Of a DNA stretch of 64,000 nt, positions 40,305 to 50,260 are shown one piece after another. The stretch spans positions 2,666,001 through 2,730,000 of the forward strand of contig NZ_CP046172.1 in NCBI RefSeq assembly GCF_011801145.1. The letters are read 5' to 3'. The notes below the pieces were generated by a model. It did not search any database. It was not told where the DNA came from and was given only the letters and a program-made list of their open reading frames with translations. Source of the DNA: Nocardia arthritidis. Lineage in GTDB: Bacteria; Actinomycetota; Actinomycetes; Mycobacteriales; Mycobacteriaceae. Position numbers and translations under genes: made by a program. Within the stretch, counting starts at the first letter, position 1. The number at the start of each line of letters is the position of its first letter.

Positions 40305-41729
40305 ATGGCCCCGGGTTCGGCGCCGACGGAGCTGCCGCTCGATGCGCCGCACGGGCTGCCGGGTCATCTCGTCGGTTTCGTGGAAGCATTGCGGGCCAGG
40401 GGAATTCCGGTCGGTCCCGCGGAAACCGTCGACGCGGGCCGGGTGCTGACCGTCCTCGATCTGCTCGACCGCGAGGTGCTGCGCGAGGGTTTGGCGTGCG
40501 CGCTGCTGCGCCGCACCACCCATCGCGCCACCTACGACGGGCTGTTCGATCTGTGGTTCCCGGTGGCGCTCGGCGAGCGAACCGGCGCGCTGGACGAGAT
40601 CGAGATCCCGCATCGGCCGTCCGGCGAGGTCGACATTCCGGCACTGCGTGAACTGCTCGCCGGACTCCTCGCCCAGGACAATGCGACCCAGCAGCTGGAG
40701 CTGTTGGCCGCGCAGCTGGTCGACCAGCTCGGCCAATACCAATCCGGGGGCGGCCCTTCGTTTTCCGCGTATCAGGCACTGAAAGACGTGCAGCCGCAGA
40801 CACTGTTGGCCAGGATCCTGGCCGGGCTGGCGGCCGGGCCGGACACCAGCGAATTCGATATGGAGATCGCGCGCCGCGCGGCCCGGCAGCGCATCGCTGG
40901 CTTCCGTAGCGCGGTGGAGGCCGAGACGCGCAGGCGGGTCGCCGAGCGCGTCGGCCGCGAGCGGGTCGCGGGCTACGGGGTGGCCCGGCAGGCCGAGGAC
41001 GTGGATTTCCTGCGCGCCTCCGAACGCGAACTCGCCGAACTGCGCCGCAGCACGCAGCGGCTGGCCCGCATCCTGGCCTCGCGACTCGCGGTGCGGCGCA
41101 GGCATTCCCGGCGCGGCGAGATCGATCTGCGGCGCACGCTGCGCAAGTCCATGTCCACCGGCGGCGTGCCGATCGATCTGGTGAACCGCAAGCCGCGGCC
41201 CGGTCGTCCGGAACTGGTGCTGATGTGCGATGTTTCGGGTTCGGTCGCCGGATTCAGCAACTTCACCCTGCTGCTGGTGAGCGCGCTGCGCGAGCAGTTC
41301 TCCCGGGTGCGGATCTTCGCATTCGTCGACGATGTCGACGAGGTGACCCAATTCTTCGATCCGCGAACGCAATTGGATAAGGCGATGGCCCGGATATTCA
41401 CCGAGGCGCAGGTGGTCGGCAGCGACGGGCATTCGGATTACGGTGCGGCGCTGCGCGGATTCGCCGCGGGCTGGCCCGACGCCGTCACCAGCCGCAGCTC
41501 GCTGCTGATCCTCGGCGACGCCCGCACCAACTACCGGGACCCGCGCCTGAATACGCTGCGCGACCTGGTCGGCGTCGCGAAACACGCGCACTGGCTCAAC
41601 CCGGAACCGATGGGCCAGTGGGGTTCCGGCGACTCCGCCGCCGACGAATACCGGCAGGTGATCGAGATGCACGAATGCCGGTCGGCCCGGCAACTCACCG
41701 CGGTGGTCTCCCGGCTGCTGCCGGTGTGA
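40305..41729 (+). CDS. VWA domain-containing protein (CoxE-like), MoxR partner
   Basis: This 474-residue protein has a helical charged N-terminal two thirds and a C-terminal von Willebrand A domain. LVLMCDVSGSVAGFS gives the MIDAS DxSxS motif, and FAFVDDVDEVTQFF and LLILGDARTNYRDPRLN complete the fold. CoxE-like proteins partner with MoxR ATPases, and the gene is 4 bp after moxR, so a complex is expected. It is cytosolic, with no signal or membrane segment. Downstream is the separate HSP90-like pair. Confidence 0.88.
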   Translation: MAPGSAPTELPLDAPHGLPGHLVGFVEALRARGIPVGPAETVDAGRVLTVLDLLDREVLREGLACALLRRTTHRATYDGLFDLWFPVALGERTGALDEIEIPHRPSGEVDIPALRELLAGLLAQDNATQQLELLAAQLVDQLGQYQSGGGPSFSAYQALKDVQPQTLLARILAGLAAGPDTSEFDMEIARRAARQRIAGFRSAVEAETRRRVAERVGRERVAGYGVARQAEDVDFLRASERELAELRRSTQRLARILASRLAVRRRHSRRGEIDLRRTLRKSMSTGGVPIDLVNRKPRPGRPELVLMCDVSGSVAGFSNFTLLLVSALREQFSRVRIFAFVDDVDEVTQFFDPRTQLDKAMARIFTEAQVVGSDGHSDYGAALRGFAAGWPDAVTSRSSLLILGDARTNYRDPRLNTLRDLVGVAKHAHWLNPEPMGQWGSGDSAADEYRQVIEMHECRSARQLTAVVSRLLPV

Positions 41730-41778
41730 TCGAAGCGATCAGCTTTCGTTAAGCCGACCATAGGGTCTTTGCGGGACC

Positions 41779-43611
41779 ATGCGCGGCATGGCGAATACGA
41801 CCAACAACGTCTTCCAGGTCGATCTGCGGGGGATCGTCGATCTGCTGTCGCATCATCTGTATTCGGGCCCGCGCGTGTACGTTCGCGAGCTGTTACAGAA
41901 CGCGGTGGACGCGGTCACCGCCCGGCGGCAGCACGATCCGTTGGCGCCGAGCGATATTCGCCTCGATATCGAACAGGGCGGCCTGTGCGTCACCGATCCC
42001 GGAATCGGGCTGACGGAGGCCGATGTGCACCGCTTCCTGGCCACCATCGGCCGCTCCGCCAAGCGCGACGATATCGCGGGCGCGCGCCGGGAATTCCTCG
42101 GGCAGTTCGGCATCGGGCTGCTGGCCTGTTTCACCGTCGCCGAACATATCCGGGTGGTGAGTCGCTCGGCGATCGATCCGGCGGCCGCACCGGTGGAATG
42201 GGTGGCCGGCGCCGACGGCACCTATTCGGTACGGGTGCTCGCGCCGCGGGACCATCCGGAGCCGGGTACGACGGTCCATGTGACGCCGCGCGCCGGGGCC
42301 GGATCGTGGTTCGCCCCCGAGCGGGTCGTCGAGCTGGCCCGTGAGTACGGTTCGCTGCTTCCGTATCCGGTGACGGTGCGCGCCGAGGGGGAATCCGTCT
42401 GTGTCACCGAGGGTTTGCCGGTTTGGCGGCGGAAGTTCGGTTCGCCGGAGGAGCGCAGGCTCGCCCTCCTCGAATACGGCGCGCGCACATTGGGTTTCGC
42501 GCCATTGGACGTCATCGAACTGGATGCTGATCTGGCCGGGGTGCACGGCGTGGCCTATGTGCTCGCACAGCCGGGCAATCCCGCCGATACCGGCGCGCAC
42601 CGGGTCTACCTGAAAGGGATGCTGCTCGGCGCGGCCGTGCGCGGATTGCTGCCGGACTGGGCGTTTTTCGTGCGCTGTGTGCTCGATACCGATTCGCTGC
42701 GGCCCACCGCCTCGCGCGAGGGTCTCTACGAGGACGAGCGCCTCGCCATCGTGCGTGAGGTGCTCGGCGAGCAGGTGCGCTGCTGGCTCACCGATATCGC
42801 CGCCACCGCGCCGAACCGGCTGGCCGCCTTCCTCGCGGTGCATACGCTCGGCGTGAAGGCGATGGCCAGACATTCGCCGGAGCTGCTGCGAATCATGTTG
42901 CCGCACCTGTTGTTCGAGACGACGGACGGTCGCGTCCCGCTGAGCGAATTCGCCCGCAACCATCCGGTGGTCCGGGTCACCGCGACAGTCGAGGAGTTCC
43001 GCCAGGTGGCCGCGATCGCGGCGGCCCAGGGCGTGGGGGTGGTCAACGGCGGCTATGTCTATGACCGCGAGCTGATTTCGCTGCTCCCGCACGTCCTGCC
43101 CGAAGTGACGGTCGCGGACCTGGATCCGGACACGCTCACCGCGGCACTCGATACCGTCGCGGCGGCCGACGAATTGGCGCTGGCCCCGATGCTGGCGACG
43201 GCGCGCGCCGCACTGGACCGGGTGGGCTGCGAGGTGATCGTGCGGGCCTTTCATCCGGTTTCGGTGCCCGCGCTGTACCTGGACGGCCGGGCCGCGCGCA
43301 ACGAGCGCGCCAGGGCCGAGACCGCTGCAGAGGCCGACGATTTGTGGACCGAAATCCTCGGCGCCCTCGAATCCTCGATTCCGCGTGCGCAATTGGTGCT
43401 GAATCTGCACAGCCCGGTGGTGCGCGGCCTGCGCCGCATCGATGACCCCGCCTTCCTGCGCACGGCCGTGGAATCGCTGTACGGCCAGGCCCTGCTGATG
43501 ACCCACCGCCCGCTGCGCCCCGCCGACACCGCGCTGCTGAACCGCGCCTTCGGCGAATTCCTCGACTGGGCGACGCGGCACGCCGTCGGGAACGGCGAAG
43601 GAGAACGCTGA
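41779..43611 (+). CDS. HSP90-family (GHKL ATPase) protein
   Basis: This 610-residue protein resembles a divergent HtpG. The N-terminal ATPase has FQVDLRGIVDLLSHHLYSGP, YVRELLQNAVDAV (ATP/Mg asparagine), VTDPGIGLTEADV and REFLGQFGIGLLACF. The middle domain has VYLKGMLLGAAVRGLLPDW then CVLDTDSLRPTASREGLY, as in HSP90. The C-terminal dimer region is shorter and unlike HtpG. ATG 41788 is an alternative start. It is 2 bp before a TPR-type gene; HSP90 proteins often work with TPR co-chaperones, so the two may act together. The client is unknown. Confidence 0.85.
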   Translation: MRGMANTTNNVFQVDLRGIVDLLSHHLYSGPRVYVRELLQNAVDAVTARRQHDPLAPSDIRLDIEQGGLCVTDPGIGLTEADVHRFLATIGRSAKRDDIAGARREFLGQFGIGLLACFTVAEHIRVVSRSAIDPAAAPVEWVAGADGTYSVRVLAPRDHPEPGTTVHVTPRAGAGSWFAPERVVELAREYGSLLPYPVTVRAEGESVCVTEGLPVWRRKFGSPEERRLALLEYGARTLGFAPLDVIELDADLAGVHGVAYVLAQPGNPADTGAHRVYLKGMLLGAAVRGLLPDWAFFVRCVLDTDSLRPTASREGLYEDERLAIVREVLGEQVRCWLTDIAATAPNRLAAFLAVHTLGVKAMARHSPELLRIMLPHLLFETTDGRVPLSEFARNHPVVRVTATVEEFRQVAAIAAAQGVGVVNGGYVYDRELISLLPHVLPEVTVADLDPDTLTAALDTVAAADELALAPMLATARAALDRVGCEVIVRAFHPVSVPALYLDGRAARNERARAETAAEADDLWTEILGALESSIPRAQLVLNLHSPVVRGLRRIDDPAFLRTAVESLYGQALLMTHRPLRPADTALLNRAFGEFLDWATRHAVGNGEGER

Positions 43612-43613
43612 CC

Positions 43614-45674
43614 ATGAACCCCGACGAAATCCGCGCCGCACTCGACCGGAGCGCGGCGCTGCCGCACGGCCGGATCCGCACCGAGCACCTGGAAACCCTT
43701 GCCGCGGAGGCGAAATCCGGTTCGGACCGGCGGCTGGAAGGTCAGGTGCTGCTCGCCCTGGTGCAGGCGTACAGCTACGCGGGTGAACGCGACCTGGCCC
43801 CGGTCGCCTACGGCAGGCTGCTGCACATCTACGACGAATTCCCGGTCGAACTCGGGCCGCTCACGTCATCGATCCACTGGTATCTGAAGTGGATGACGTG
43901 GGGCCTGATCGATAACCCGGCCATTCCGCTGCCCACCGTGCACCGCTGGCTCGACGAGCTCGAAAACCGTTACCGGCTGCGCGGTTACAGCCTGCGGCCG
44001 GTTTTCGCGTTGCGCGCCGAACTGGCCAGGGAGACCGGTGACGCGGATTCGGCGCGGGCGCTGCTCGACGCGTCGATGGCCGCGCCGCGCGACGGCATGT
44101 CCGACTGCGGCGCCTGCGAGCGCAACGAATGGGGCAGGACCAGTGCGTATTTCGGCGATGACGAGGCGGCGCTGACACACTGGCAGCCGGTGCTCGACTC
44201 CGAGCGCACCTGTGTGGAGGAACCGCACCGGGTATTCGCGCAGGCGCTTCTGCCGCTCGTGCGCACCGGCAGGCTGGCCGACGCCCGCAATGCGCACCTC
44301 ACCGGCTATCAGCTGGTGCGGCACGCGCCCGACCTGCGGCATTCGGTTGGTATGCATATCGAATTCTGCGCGTTGACCGGTAACGAGGCGCGCGGTCTGG
44401 AAATCCTGGCGGCACATGCCGGTTGGCTCACCGATCCGGGTTCGGATGTGGCACATCGTCTTTCGTTCGTTACCGGGGTGTGCGTACTGCTGCGGCGGTT
44501 GACCGTACTCGGTCTCGGCGAGTTGAGCATCGGCACCGGATCGGCGAATTCGCTGCTGGCCGAGCTGGATTCGGAGATCGCCGAGCTGTGCACCCGGTAC
44601 GACCTGCGCAACGGCAATACCGTCGTGAGCACCAGGATCGCTGGACGGCTGGCCCGGCAGCCGCTCGTCGACCAGCTGCCGCTCGGGCTGGGCGCCACCT
44701 TCGTGAAACGGACGCACGGATCCGCGGTGCCCGCATTCGCCGACGCGATCACCGAACGCGGGACGGTCATCACCCGGTCCGGTGGTCCCGCGGCGTCCAC
44801 GGAGTCGGCCGATTCGGCCGTCGCGCCGGACAGCGACGCCGCGGACCGGGCCGCCGAGGCGCGCCGGTTGGCCGAACTCGGCACCGCCCAACTCTCGGAT
44901 GATCCGAGCTCGGCGGAAGCGCTGCTGCGGCACGCCCTTTCGCTCGGCGCCCCGGTATTGCCCGCCGAGCATACGGCGCGGATGAGCGCGCAACTCGTCA
45001 TCGCTATCGCCGGACAACCCGGTAACGAGCTGAAGTTGGCCGACGCGGCGCTGCGGGCGGCCGCCCGGTGGGAGGAGATCTCCGTCGCGGATGCGGTGCA
45101 CCACACGCTGATCGCGGCCAGGGCGCTGCACCGGGCCGAACGGCACGGCGAGGCGGTCGCCCTGTTCGAACAGGCGTTGGCAGGTACCGAGATTCCCTAT
45201 CCGGATGTCGAATTGGCGGTCGTGCGTGGCCAATTCGGCGAGTCACTGCGGGCATTGCGCCGAGACCGGGAGGCGATCGAGCAGTTCGCGCTCGGCGCCG
45301 GACTGGTGCCGTCCGACAGCGACCGCGGCGTGCTGCGTGCCGAACTCGCGCGATCGGCCGCGGCGGCGCTGAGCGCCTGCGGCGAGGACGAACGCGCGCT
45401 CGCCGCGTACCTGCATGCCGCCGAGATGTTCGGCCGCGCCGGACGGGCACTCGACCGGGTCCGCTGCCTGCGCGCCGCGGCCCGGACACAGCGCTGGCTC
45501 GGCGCGCCCGAGGCCGGGGGCCGTCCATGGCTGGACACCATGGCCGCCGTGCTGGCCGAACTGACGGAACTGGCGGCCGGGGATACCGCGCCGGAGGTGA
45601 CCGCCGAACTCGCCGATGCCAGGGATCAGCTGGCCGAAATGCGGCGGCGGGAGGGCACCGGCAGGGCCGACTAG
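43614..45674 (+). CDS. Large TPR-like helical repeat protein
   Basis: This 686-residue protein is made almost entirely of helix pairs with A/L/R-rich TPR spacing, for example LVQAYSYAGERDLAPVAYGR, LRAELARETGDADSARALLD and LARSAAAALSACGEDERALA. A low-complexity acidic linker (about residues 390-420) separates two repeat blocks. SDCGACERNEWGR in the first block has closely spaced cysteines that could bind a metal. It has no membrane segment. It is 2 bp after the HSP90-like gene and surely cotranscribed, suggesting a scaffold or co-chaperone. No precise family is recognised. Confidence 0.75.
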   Translation: MNPDEIRAALDRSAALPHGRIRTEHLETLAAEAKSGSDRRLEGQVLLALVQAYSYAGERDLAPVAYGRLLHIYDEFPVELGPLTSSIHWYLKWMTWGLIDNPAIPLPTVHRWLDELENRYRLRGYSLRPVFALRAELARETGDADSARALLDASMAAPRDGMSDCGACERNEWGRTSAYFGDDEAALTHWQPVLDSERTCVEEPHRVFAQALLPLVRTGRLADARNAHLTGYQLVRHAPDLRHSVGMHIEFCALTGNEARGLEILAAHAGWLTDPGSDVAHRLSFVTGVCVLLRRLTVLGLGELSIGTGSANSLLAELDSEIAELCTRYDLRNGNTVVSTRIAGRLARQPLVDQLPLGLGATFVKRTHGSAVPAFADAITERGTVITRSGGPAASTESADSAVAPDSDAADRAAEARRLAELGTAQLSDDPSSAEALLRHALSLGAPVLPAEHTARMSAQLVIAIAGQPGNELKLADAALRAAARWEEISVADAVHHTLIAARALHRAERHGEAVALFEQALAGTEIPYPDVELAVVRGQFGESLRALRRDREAIEQFALGAGLVPSDSDRGVLRAELARSAAAALSACGEDERALAAYLHAAEMFGRAGRALDRVRCLRAAARTQRWLGAPEAGGRPWLDTMAAVLAELTELAAGDTAPEVTAELADARDQLAEMRRREGTGRAD

Positions 45675-45729
45675 ACGTAGCTCACAGCGAACGTACCGCT
45701 CGTAACGTCAACCACTAAGCTCGGCAATC

Positions 45730-46404
45730 ATGCACGAGAACGGTCGGCGCCGACGCAAGCTGGGGGTGATGGGCGGCACCTTCGACCCCATCCACCACGG
45801 CCACCTGGTTGCCGCGAGTGAGGTTGCCAACAGGTTCGAACTGGACGAGGTGATCTTCGTCCCGACCGGTCAACCATGGCAGAAGGCGGGCGTGGCGGTC
45901 AGCCCCGCCGAGGACCGCTACCTGATGACGGTCATCGCGACCGCCTCCAACCCGCGGTTCTCGGTGAGTCGCGCCGATATCGATCGGGGCAAGGTCACCT
46001 ACACGGTGGACACCCTGCGCGAGATGCAGGCCGCCTATCCGGACGCCGAGCTGTACTTCATCACCGGAGCGGATGCGTTGGCCAACATCCTGACATGGCA
46101 CGATTGGGCGGAACTGTTCGAACTGGCCAAGTTCGTCGGAGTGACCCGTCCCGGATACGAGCTGAACACCGACCATCTCGAGGAACATCTGCGTGATCTT
46201 CCCGCCGATGCGGTGACCATGATCGAAATCCCGGCCCTGTCCATCTCGTCGAGCGAATGCCGGCGCCGCGCCGCCGAGAATCGGCCGGTGTGGTACCTCG
46301 TCCCCGACGGCGTGGTGCAGTACATATCGAAGCGGCACCTATATGCCGCGCAGGAAGCGGAAGGTCCATTGAGCGTGGGTAAGCGGAGCGAGGCACAGGA
46401 ATGA
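45730..46404 (+). CDS. nadD: Nicotinate-nucleotide adenylyltransferase
   Basis: NadD makes deamido-NAD from nicotinate mononucleotide and ATP. The 224-residue protein has the nucleotidyltransferase start [19 protein letters not shown] (HxGH-type), [18 protein letters not shown], and the second motif [13 protein letters not shown] (ISSxxxR). ATG 45730 gives a short basic lead before the core. Its stop overlaps the rsfS ATG (ATGA), the conserved actinobacterial order. The last about 25 residues are an acidic tail outside the core. Confidence 0.93.
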   Translation: MHENGRRRRKLGVMGGTFDPIHHGHLVAASEVANRFELDEVIFVPTGQPWQKAGVAVSPAEDRYLMTVIATASNPRFSVSRADIDRGKVTYTVDTLREMQAAYPDAELYFITGADALANILTWHDWAELFELAKFVGVTRPGYELNTDHLEEHLRDLPADAVTMIEIPALSISSSECRRRAAENRPVWYLVPDGVVQYISKRHLYAAQEAEGPLSVGKRSEAQE

Positions 46405-46805
46405 CGGCATCGGTGGAGTCGGTGGAGATGGCGCAGGTCGCCGCGCGGGCCGCGGACGAGAAGCTGGCCTCCGACGTCGTGGTGCTCGACGTGTCCGAGC
46501 AACTGGTGATCACCGACTGCTTCGTCATCGCATCCGCGCCGAACGAGCGGCAGGTCAATGCCATCGTCGACAATGTCGAGGAGAAGCTACGCGCGGCCGG
46601 GCACAAGCCGGTGCGGCGCGAGGGCACCAGGGAGGGCCGCTGGGCGCTGCTCGACTACGTGGACGTCGTGGTGCACATCCAGCACAACGACGAGCGCAAT
46701 TTCTATGCGCTGGAACGATTGTGGAAGGACTGCCCGGTGGTTCCCGTCGATGGCATCGGCGTCGATCCGCGTCAGGTCAGAACGGATGTGGAAGGCGCCG
46801 AGTGA
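46401..46805 (+). CDS. rsfS: Ribosome silencing factor RsfS
   Basis: RsfS binds ribosomal protein L14 and blocks subunit joining in starvation. This 134-residue protein has the family core [38 protein letters not shown] and [18 protein letters not shown]. It is coupled to nadD at its start (ATGA) and to the phosphatase gene at its stop (GTGA). The nadD-rsfS-gpgP order matches Rv2421c to Rv2419c of M. tuberculosis. Confidence 0.93.
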   Translation: MTASVESVEMAQVAARAADEKLASDVVVLDVSEQLVITDCFVIASAPNERQVNAIVDNVEEKLRAAGHKPVRREGTREGRWALLDYVDVVVHIQHNDERNFYALERLWKDCPVVPVDGIGVDPRQVRTDVEGAE

Positions 46806-47461
46806 GTAAGTATGCCGGTGTTCGCACGCTGATTCTGTTGCGGCACGGGCAGACGGAGTGGAACGCCGTCGACCGGATGCAGGGGCAGATCGACACCGAT
46901 CTCACCGAACTCGGTAGGCGTCAGGCGAAAGAGGCCGCGCGCGAACTGGTTTCGCGCAACGCCATCGCGATCGTCTCCTCCGATCTGCGCCGCGCGTACG
47001 ACACCGCGACGGCGCTGGCCGAGCACACCTCGCTGTCGGTCGAGACCGATCCCCGGCTGCGCGAGACGAACCTCGGCCGGTGGGAGGGGCTGACCCATTA
47101 CGAGGTCGACGCCGAATACCCGGGCGCGCGGGTGGCCTGGCGGCTGGACGCCGAGTACACGCCGCCGGATGGAGAGAGCAAACTGCGGGTCGGGGCGCGG
47201 GCGCTGCCGGTCGTGCGGGAGCTGTACACCGAGCGACAGGATTGGCCCGGCCGCACTATCATCCTGGTGGCGCACGGCGGGCTGATCGCCGCCCTCACGG
47301 CCGCGCTGCTCGACCTGCCGCCCCGCAACTGGCCTGCCCTCGGCGGCTTGGCCAACACCAGCTGGGTGCAGCTCAGCAGCCACGGCCCGAGCATCGATCA
47401 ACCCGGCTGGCGCCTGGACGTGTGGAATGCGGCGGCGAAGGTGGCACCGGATGTCCTCTGA
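46802..47461 (+). CDS. gpgP: Glucosyl-3-phosphoglycerate phosphatase (histidine phosphatase family)
   Basis: GpgP removes phosphate from glucosyl-3-phosphoglycerate in the path to methylglucose lipopolysaccharide. The 219-residue protein has [20 protein letters not shown] (catalytic RHG), [30 protein letters not shown] and [15 protein letters not shown] with the second histidine. GTG 46802 overlaps the rsfS stop. The order rsfS-gpgP-octT is that of Rv2420c-Rv2418c, and this context decides it from other phosphoglycerate-mutase-like phosphatases. The stop region overlaps the next gene by 11 bp. Confidence 0.88.
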   Translation: MSKYAGVRTLILLRHGQTEWNAVDRMQGQIDTDLTELGRRQAKEAARELVSRNAIAIVSSDLRRAYDTATALAEHTSLSVETDPRLRETNLGRWEGLTHYEVDAEYPGARVAWRLDAEYTPPDGESKLRVGARALPVVRELYTERQDWPGRTIILVAHGGLIAALTAALLDLPPRNWPALGGLANTSWVQLSSHGPSIDQPGWRLDVWNAAAKVAPDVL

Positions 47462-48182
47462 AGATCCGACCAGGCAGGGCCGGCCGGTGCTGCTGGTGAT
47501 CGCCGACTCGTTGGCCTATTTCGGCCCGAAGGGCGGGCTGCCCGCCGACGACCCCAGGATCTGGCCGAATCTCGTTGCGGCCGAATTGGGTTGGGATGTC
47601 GAGTTGGTGGCCAGGATTGGCTGGACCTGCCGGGACGGATACTGGGCGCTGATCGGCGACCCGCGGGTGTGGGCCGCGGTGCCGCGCGCGGGCGCGGTGG
47701 TGTTCGCGGTCGGCGGCATGGACAGTCTGCCGTCCCCGCTGCCGACCGCGCTGCGCGAGCTCATCCGTTACCTGCGCCCGCCCGCGGTGCGCAGGCGGGT
47801 CAGGGAGACCTACAACTGGCTGCAACCGCGGCTGTCCAAACTCGGCAGGCCCGTCGCGCTGCCGCCGCACGTGAGCGTCGACTATCTGGAGCAGTCGCGA
47901 AATGCGTTGGCGCAGTTGCGGCCCGAGCTGCCGATGGTGGCCGTACTGCCGTCGGTGCACGACTGCGAGGCGTACGGCCGGGTGCATTCCGGACGTGAGC
48001 CCGCGGTGCGCGCGCTGCTGGAATGGTCTGGGCGCACCGGTGTTCCGCTGGTCGACCTCGCGAAAGCGGTGCGCGACAACATATTCTCCGGCGAGGCTAA
48101 CCCTGATGGCATCCACTGGGGCTGGGCCGCGCACGTCGAGGTGGCCAGGGCCATGGTGAAAACCCTGCAGGAGGTTCGGTAG
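47451..48182 (+). CDS. octT: Diglucosylglycerate octanoyltransferase (SGNH-hydrolase-like)
   Basis: OctT adds an octanoyl group to diglucosylglycerate, an early step of methylglucose lipopolysaccharide assembly. The 243-residue protein has an SGNH-like start, [37 protein letters not shown] (GxxD block) and a C-terminal [17 protein letters not shown] with the D-x-x-H pair. ATG 47451 lies within the end of gpgP (11-bp overlap). The match to Rv2418c rests on position, size and motifs. A general SGNH esterase is the alternative, but the context is strong. Confidence 0.85.
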   Translation: MSSEDPTRQGRPVLLVIADSLAYFGPKGGLPADDPRIWPNLVAAELGWDVELVARIGWTCRDGYWALIGDPRVWAAVPRAGAVVFAVGGMDSLPSPLPTALRELIRYLRPPAVRRRVRETYNWLQPRLSKLGRPVALPPHVSVDYLEQSRNALAQLRPELPMVAVLPSVHDCEAYGRVHSGREPAVRALLEWSGRTGVPLVDLAKAVRDNIFSGEANPDGIHWGWAAHVEVARAMVKTLQEVR

Positions 48183-49025
48183 TTGGCCGTCGTGGTCGTC
48201 ACCGATTCGTCCGCCTGTCTGCCCGCCGAATTCGTCGACGAACTGGGAATCGCCGTCGTCCCACTGCATGTGCTGATCGGCGACCGCGCGATCCGGGAGG
48301 GCATCGACCCGATCGAGATCGACTATGCCGCCGACACCGTCACCACCTCGGCCGCCTCACCGGGTGAGCTGCGCGAGGTCTACGAACAGGCATTGGCCCG
48401 CAGCGACGGTGATGGCGTTGTGGCCGTACATATTTCGCGTCAGCTGTCCGGCACCTGGGAGGCGGGCAGGCAGGCGGTGCGGGATATGGACGCAGCAGAT
48501 CAAGTGCGCCTGGTCGATTCGCTCGGCGCCGGGCTGGCCACCGGGCTGCCGGTGCTCGCGGCGGCGCGGCGGGCGCGGGCGGGCGCCGCGCTGGACGTCG
48601 TCTACGACACCGCGGTCGCGACCGCGAGCCGGGCGCGCACCTTCATCCTCGTCAACCGCACCGAACAGCTGCGGCGCGGCGGCCGATTGAGCAGTGCCGC
48701 AGCGTTTTTCGGCAGCGAGCTGGTCACCAAACCGCTGTTGCAGATCGTCGAGGGACGGCTCGAACTGCGGGAGAAAGTCCGCACCAGGTCCAAGGCGTAC
48801 GCGAAACTCGTCGCCGCCGCGGTCGATGCGGCGGGCGATGACGGCGCGGCCGTCGCGGTGCAGCACCTCGGCGCGGCGGACGCGGCCGAAACCGTTGCCG
48901 CGCAATTGCGCGAGCTGATTCCGGGCATTCGCGAACTCGTCGTCGCCGAATTCGGCCCCGCGCTCGGCGTACACCTCGGCCTCGGTGCGGTCGGCGTGCT
49001 CGTCGTGCCCGGCGGCTGCGCCTGA
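48183..49025 (+). CDS. DegV-family fatty-acid-binding protein
   Basis: DegV/FakB proteins bind a fatty acid and present it to a kinase or other enzyme. This 280-residue protein has VVVVTDSSACLPAEFVDELG, the serine-containing TTSAASPGELREVYE, HISRQLSGTWEAGRQAV and RGGRLSSAAAFFGSELVTKP, all DegV signatures. TTG 48183 directly follows the octT stop, so it is the last gene of the nadD-degV operon. Being next to an octanoyltransferase, it may handle the acyl donor; that is inference. In M. tuberculosis, Rv2417c occupies the same place. Confidence 0.9.
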   Translation: MAVVVVTDSSACLPAEFVDELGIAVVPLHVLIGDRAIREGIDPIEIDYAADTVTTSAASPGELREVYEQALARSDGDGVVAVHISRQLSGTWEAGRQAVRDMDAADQVRLVDSLGAGLATGLPVLAAARRARAGAALDVVYDTAVATASRARTFILVNRTEQLRRGGRLSSAAAFFGSELVTKPLLQIVEGRLELREKVRTRSKAYAKLVAAAVDAAGDDGAAVAVQHLGAADAAETVAAQLRELIPGIRELVVAEFGPALGVHLGLGAVGVLVVPGGCA

Positions 49026-49203
49026 CCACAACCCGCACTTCGCGGCCGCCGCGATCCGACCGTTTCGCCGAGAATCTGGTGCGACGCTGATCGTGCGGCG
49101 TGGCGGCGGCGAGTTGTACACAGCGGCGCGGTTATCCCCAGACTTCTTGAAATGCCTGGTCGCAGCGCGGATTCGGCGGTAGGCCGCGCTTAACGTCGCG
49201 GCC

Positions 49204-50229
49204 ATGTCACGACATGACGAGCGCGAGCGGATTCGGCGGCGGCTCGGCGCGCTGCAGCGCGATATCGGGGCCGGGCGGGCTTCGGCGATCGGGGCGGCCC
49301 CGGCGCGGGCCGGTGGGGTGCGGATGCGTCCCATCCCGCTCGGCTCGCCGATCAGCGGATTCCGCGGACGGCCCGGCGATCCGAGATCCGTCGCGCGACC
49401 GGACGCCGCGGACTCCGACGTGTGCGGCGCCGCAACGGATTTCGGGAAGTGGGAGCTCGAACAGCTCGCGCCCGAGCCCGGCCGCCGCGACGGCGAATTC
49501 GCCGCCGTCGAACGACCCAAATGGCTCGACGAACCGGCGGATCGCGCCGGTTGGTGGGAACGCCTTGTGCCGGAACGGTTTCGCGGGACCCGGCTCGATC
49601 CGGGCCGCCGCGGCGTGCTCACCCTCGCCGCGGTCGGACTCGCCGCGGTGGCCGTCGCCGTCGTCATGGTGGTGCGCGACCGGCCGGTCGCCCAGGCGGT
49701 GCCGCCGCCGACGGTTCATCCGGCGGCCACCTCGGCCCGCGCCGTGCACGCCTCGGGCGCACCCTCCGTCGCGCCGCCCGCGAACACCGAATTGGTGGTC
49801 AGCGTGGTCGGATTGGTTCGGCGCGGCGGCCTGCATCGCCTGCCGCCCGGGTCCAGGGTCGCCGATGCCGTCGCGGCCGCGGGCGGCGCCACCGAGGAGG
49901 CCGACCTCACCGGCCTCAACCTGGCACAGCGCCTCCAGGACGGCGACCAGGTCGTCGTCGGCTCCCGGCAGAGCCAAGCCAGATCCGGCAGCAGCACCGT
50001 CGGCGGCGCGAACACCACCGCGTCCGGCCGCCCCGCCGTTCGCATAGACCTCAACACCGCCACCGAATCCGAACTCGACGCCCTCCCCGGCGTCGGCCCG
50101 GCCACCGCCCGCGCCATCCTCACCTGGCGCGCCACCAACGGCCGCTTCACCGACGTATCCCAGCTATCCCAAATAGATGGCATCGGCCCGGCCAAACTCT
50201 CCCGCCTCCGCGACCTGGTGACCGTATGA
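49204..50229 (+). CDS. comEA: ComEA-family DNA-binding protein (SLBB + helix-hairpin-helix)
   Basis: ComEA binds incoming DNA at the cell surface in transformable bacteria. This 341-residue protein has a basic cytosolic N-terminus of about 135 residues and one membrane segment (LTLAAVGLAAVAVAVVMVV). An SLBB-type domain (VVSVVGLVRRGGLHRLPPG) follows, then a C-terminal helix-hairpin-helix: IDLNTATESELDALPGVGP and QIDGIGPAKLSRLRDLV. comEC follows 31 bp later. The long N-terminus is typical of actinobacterial ComEA. Whether the organism takes up DNA is unknown. Confidence 0.9.
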   Translation: MSRHDERERIRRRLGALQRDIGAGRASAIGAAPARAGGVRMRPIPLGSPISGFRGRPGDPRSVARPDAADSDVCGAATDFGKWELEQLAPEPGRRDGEFAAVERPKWLDEPADRAGWWERLVPERFRGTRLDPGRRGVLTLAAVGLAAVAVAVVMVVRDRPVAQAVPPPTVHPAATSARAVHASGAPSVAPPANTELVVSVVGLVRRGGLHRLPPGSRVADAVAAAGGATEEADLTGLNLAQRLQDGDQVVVGSRQSQARSGSSTVGGANTTASGRPAVRIDLNTATESELDALPGVGPATARAILTWRATNGRFTDVSQLSQIDGIGPAKLSRLRDLVTV

Positions 50230-50260
50230 CCCGGAAAGGGCGTGCCTGCGAGGCGCGCGG

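Noticed and set aside
39780..41693. A minus-strand open frame of 637 codons opposite the VWA gene
   Set aside because: Opposite two conserved genes; no recognisable domain.
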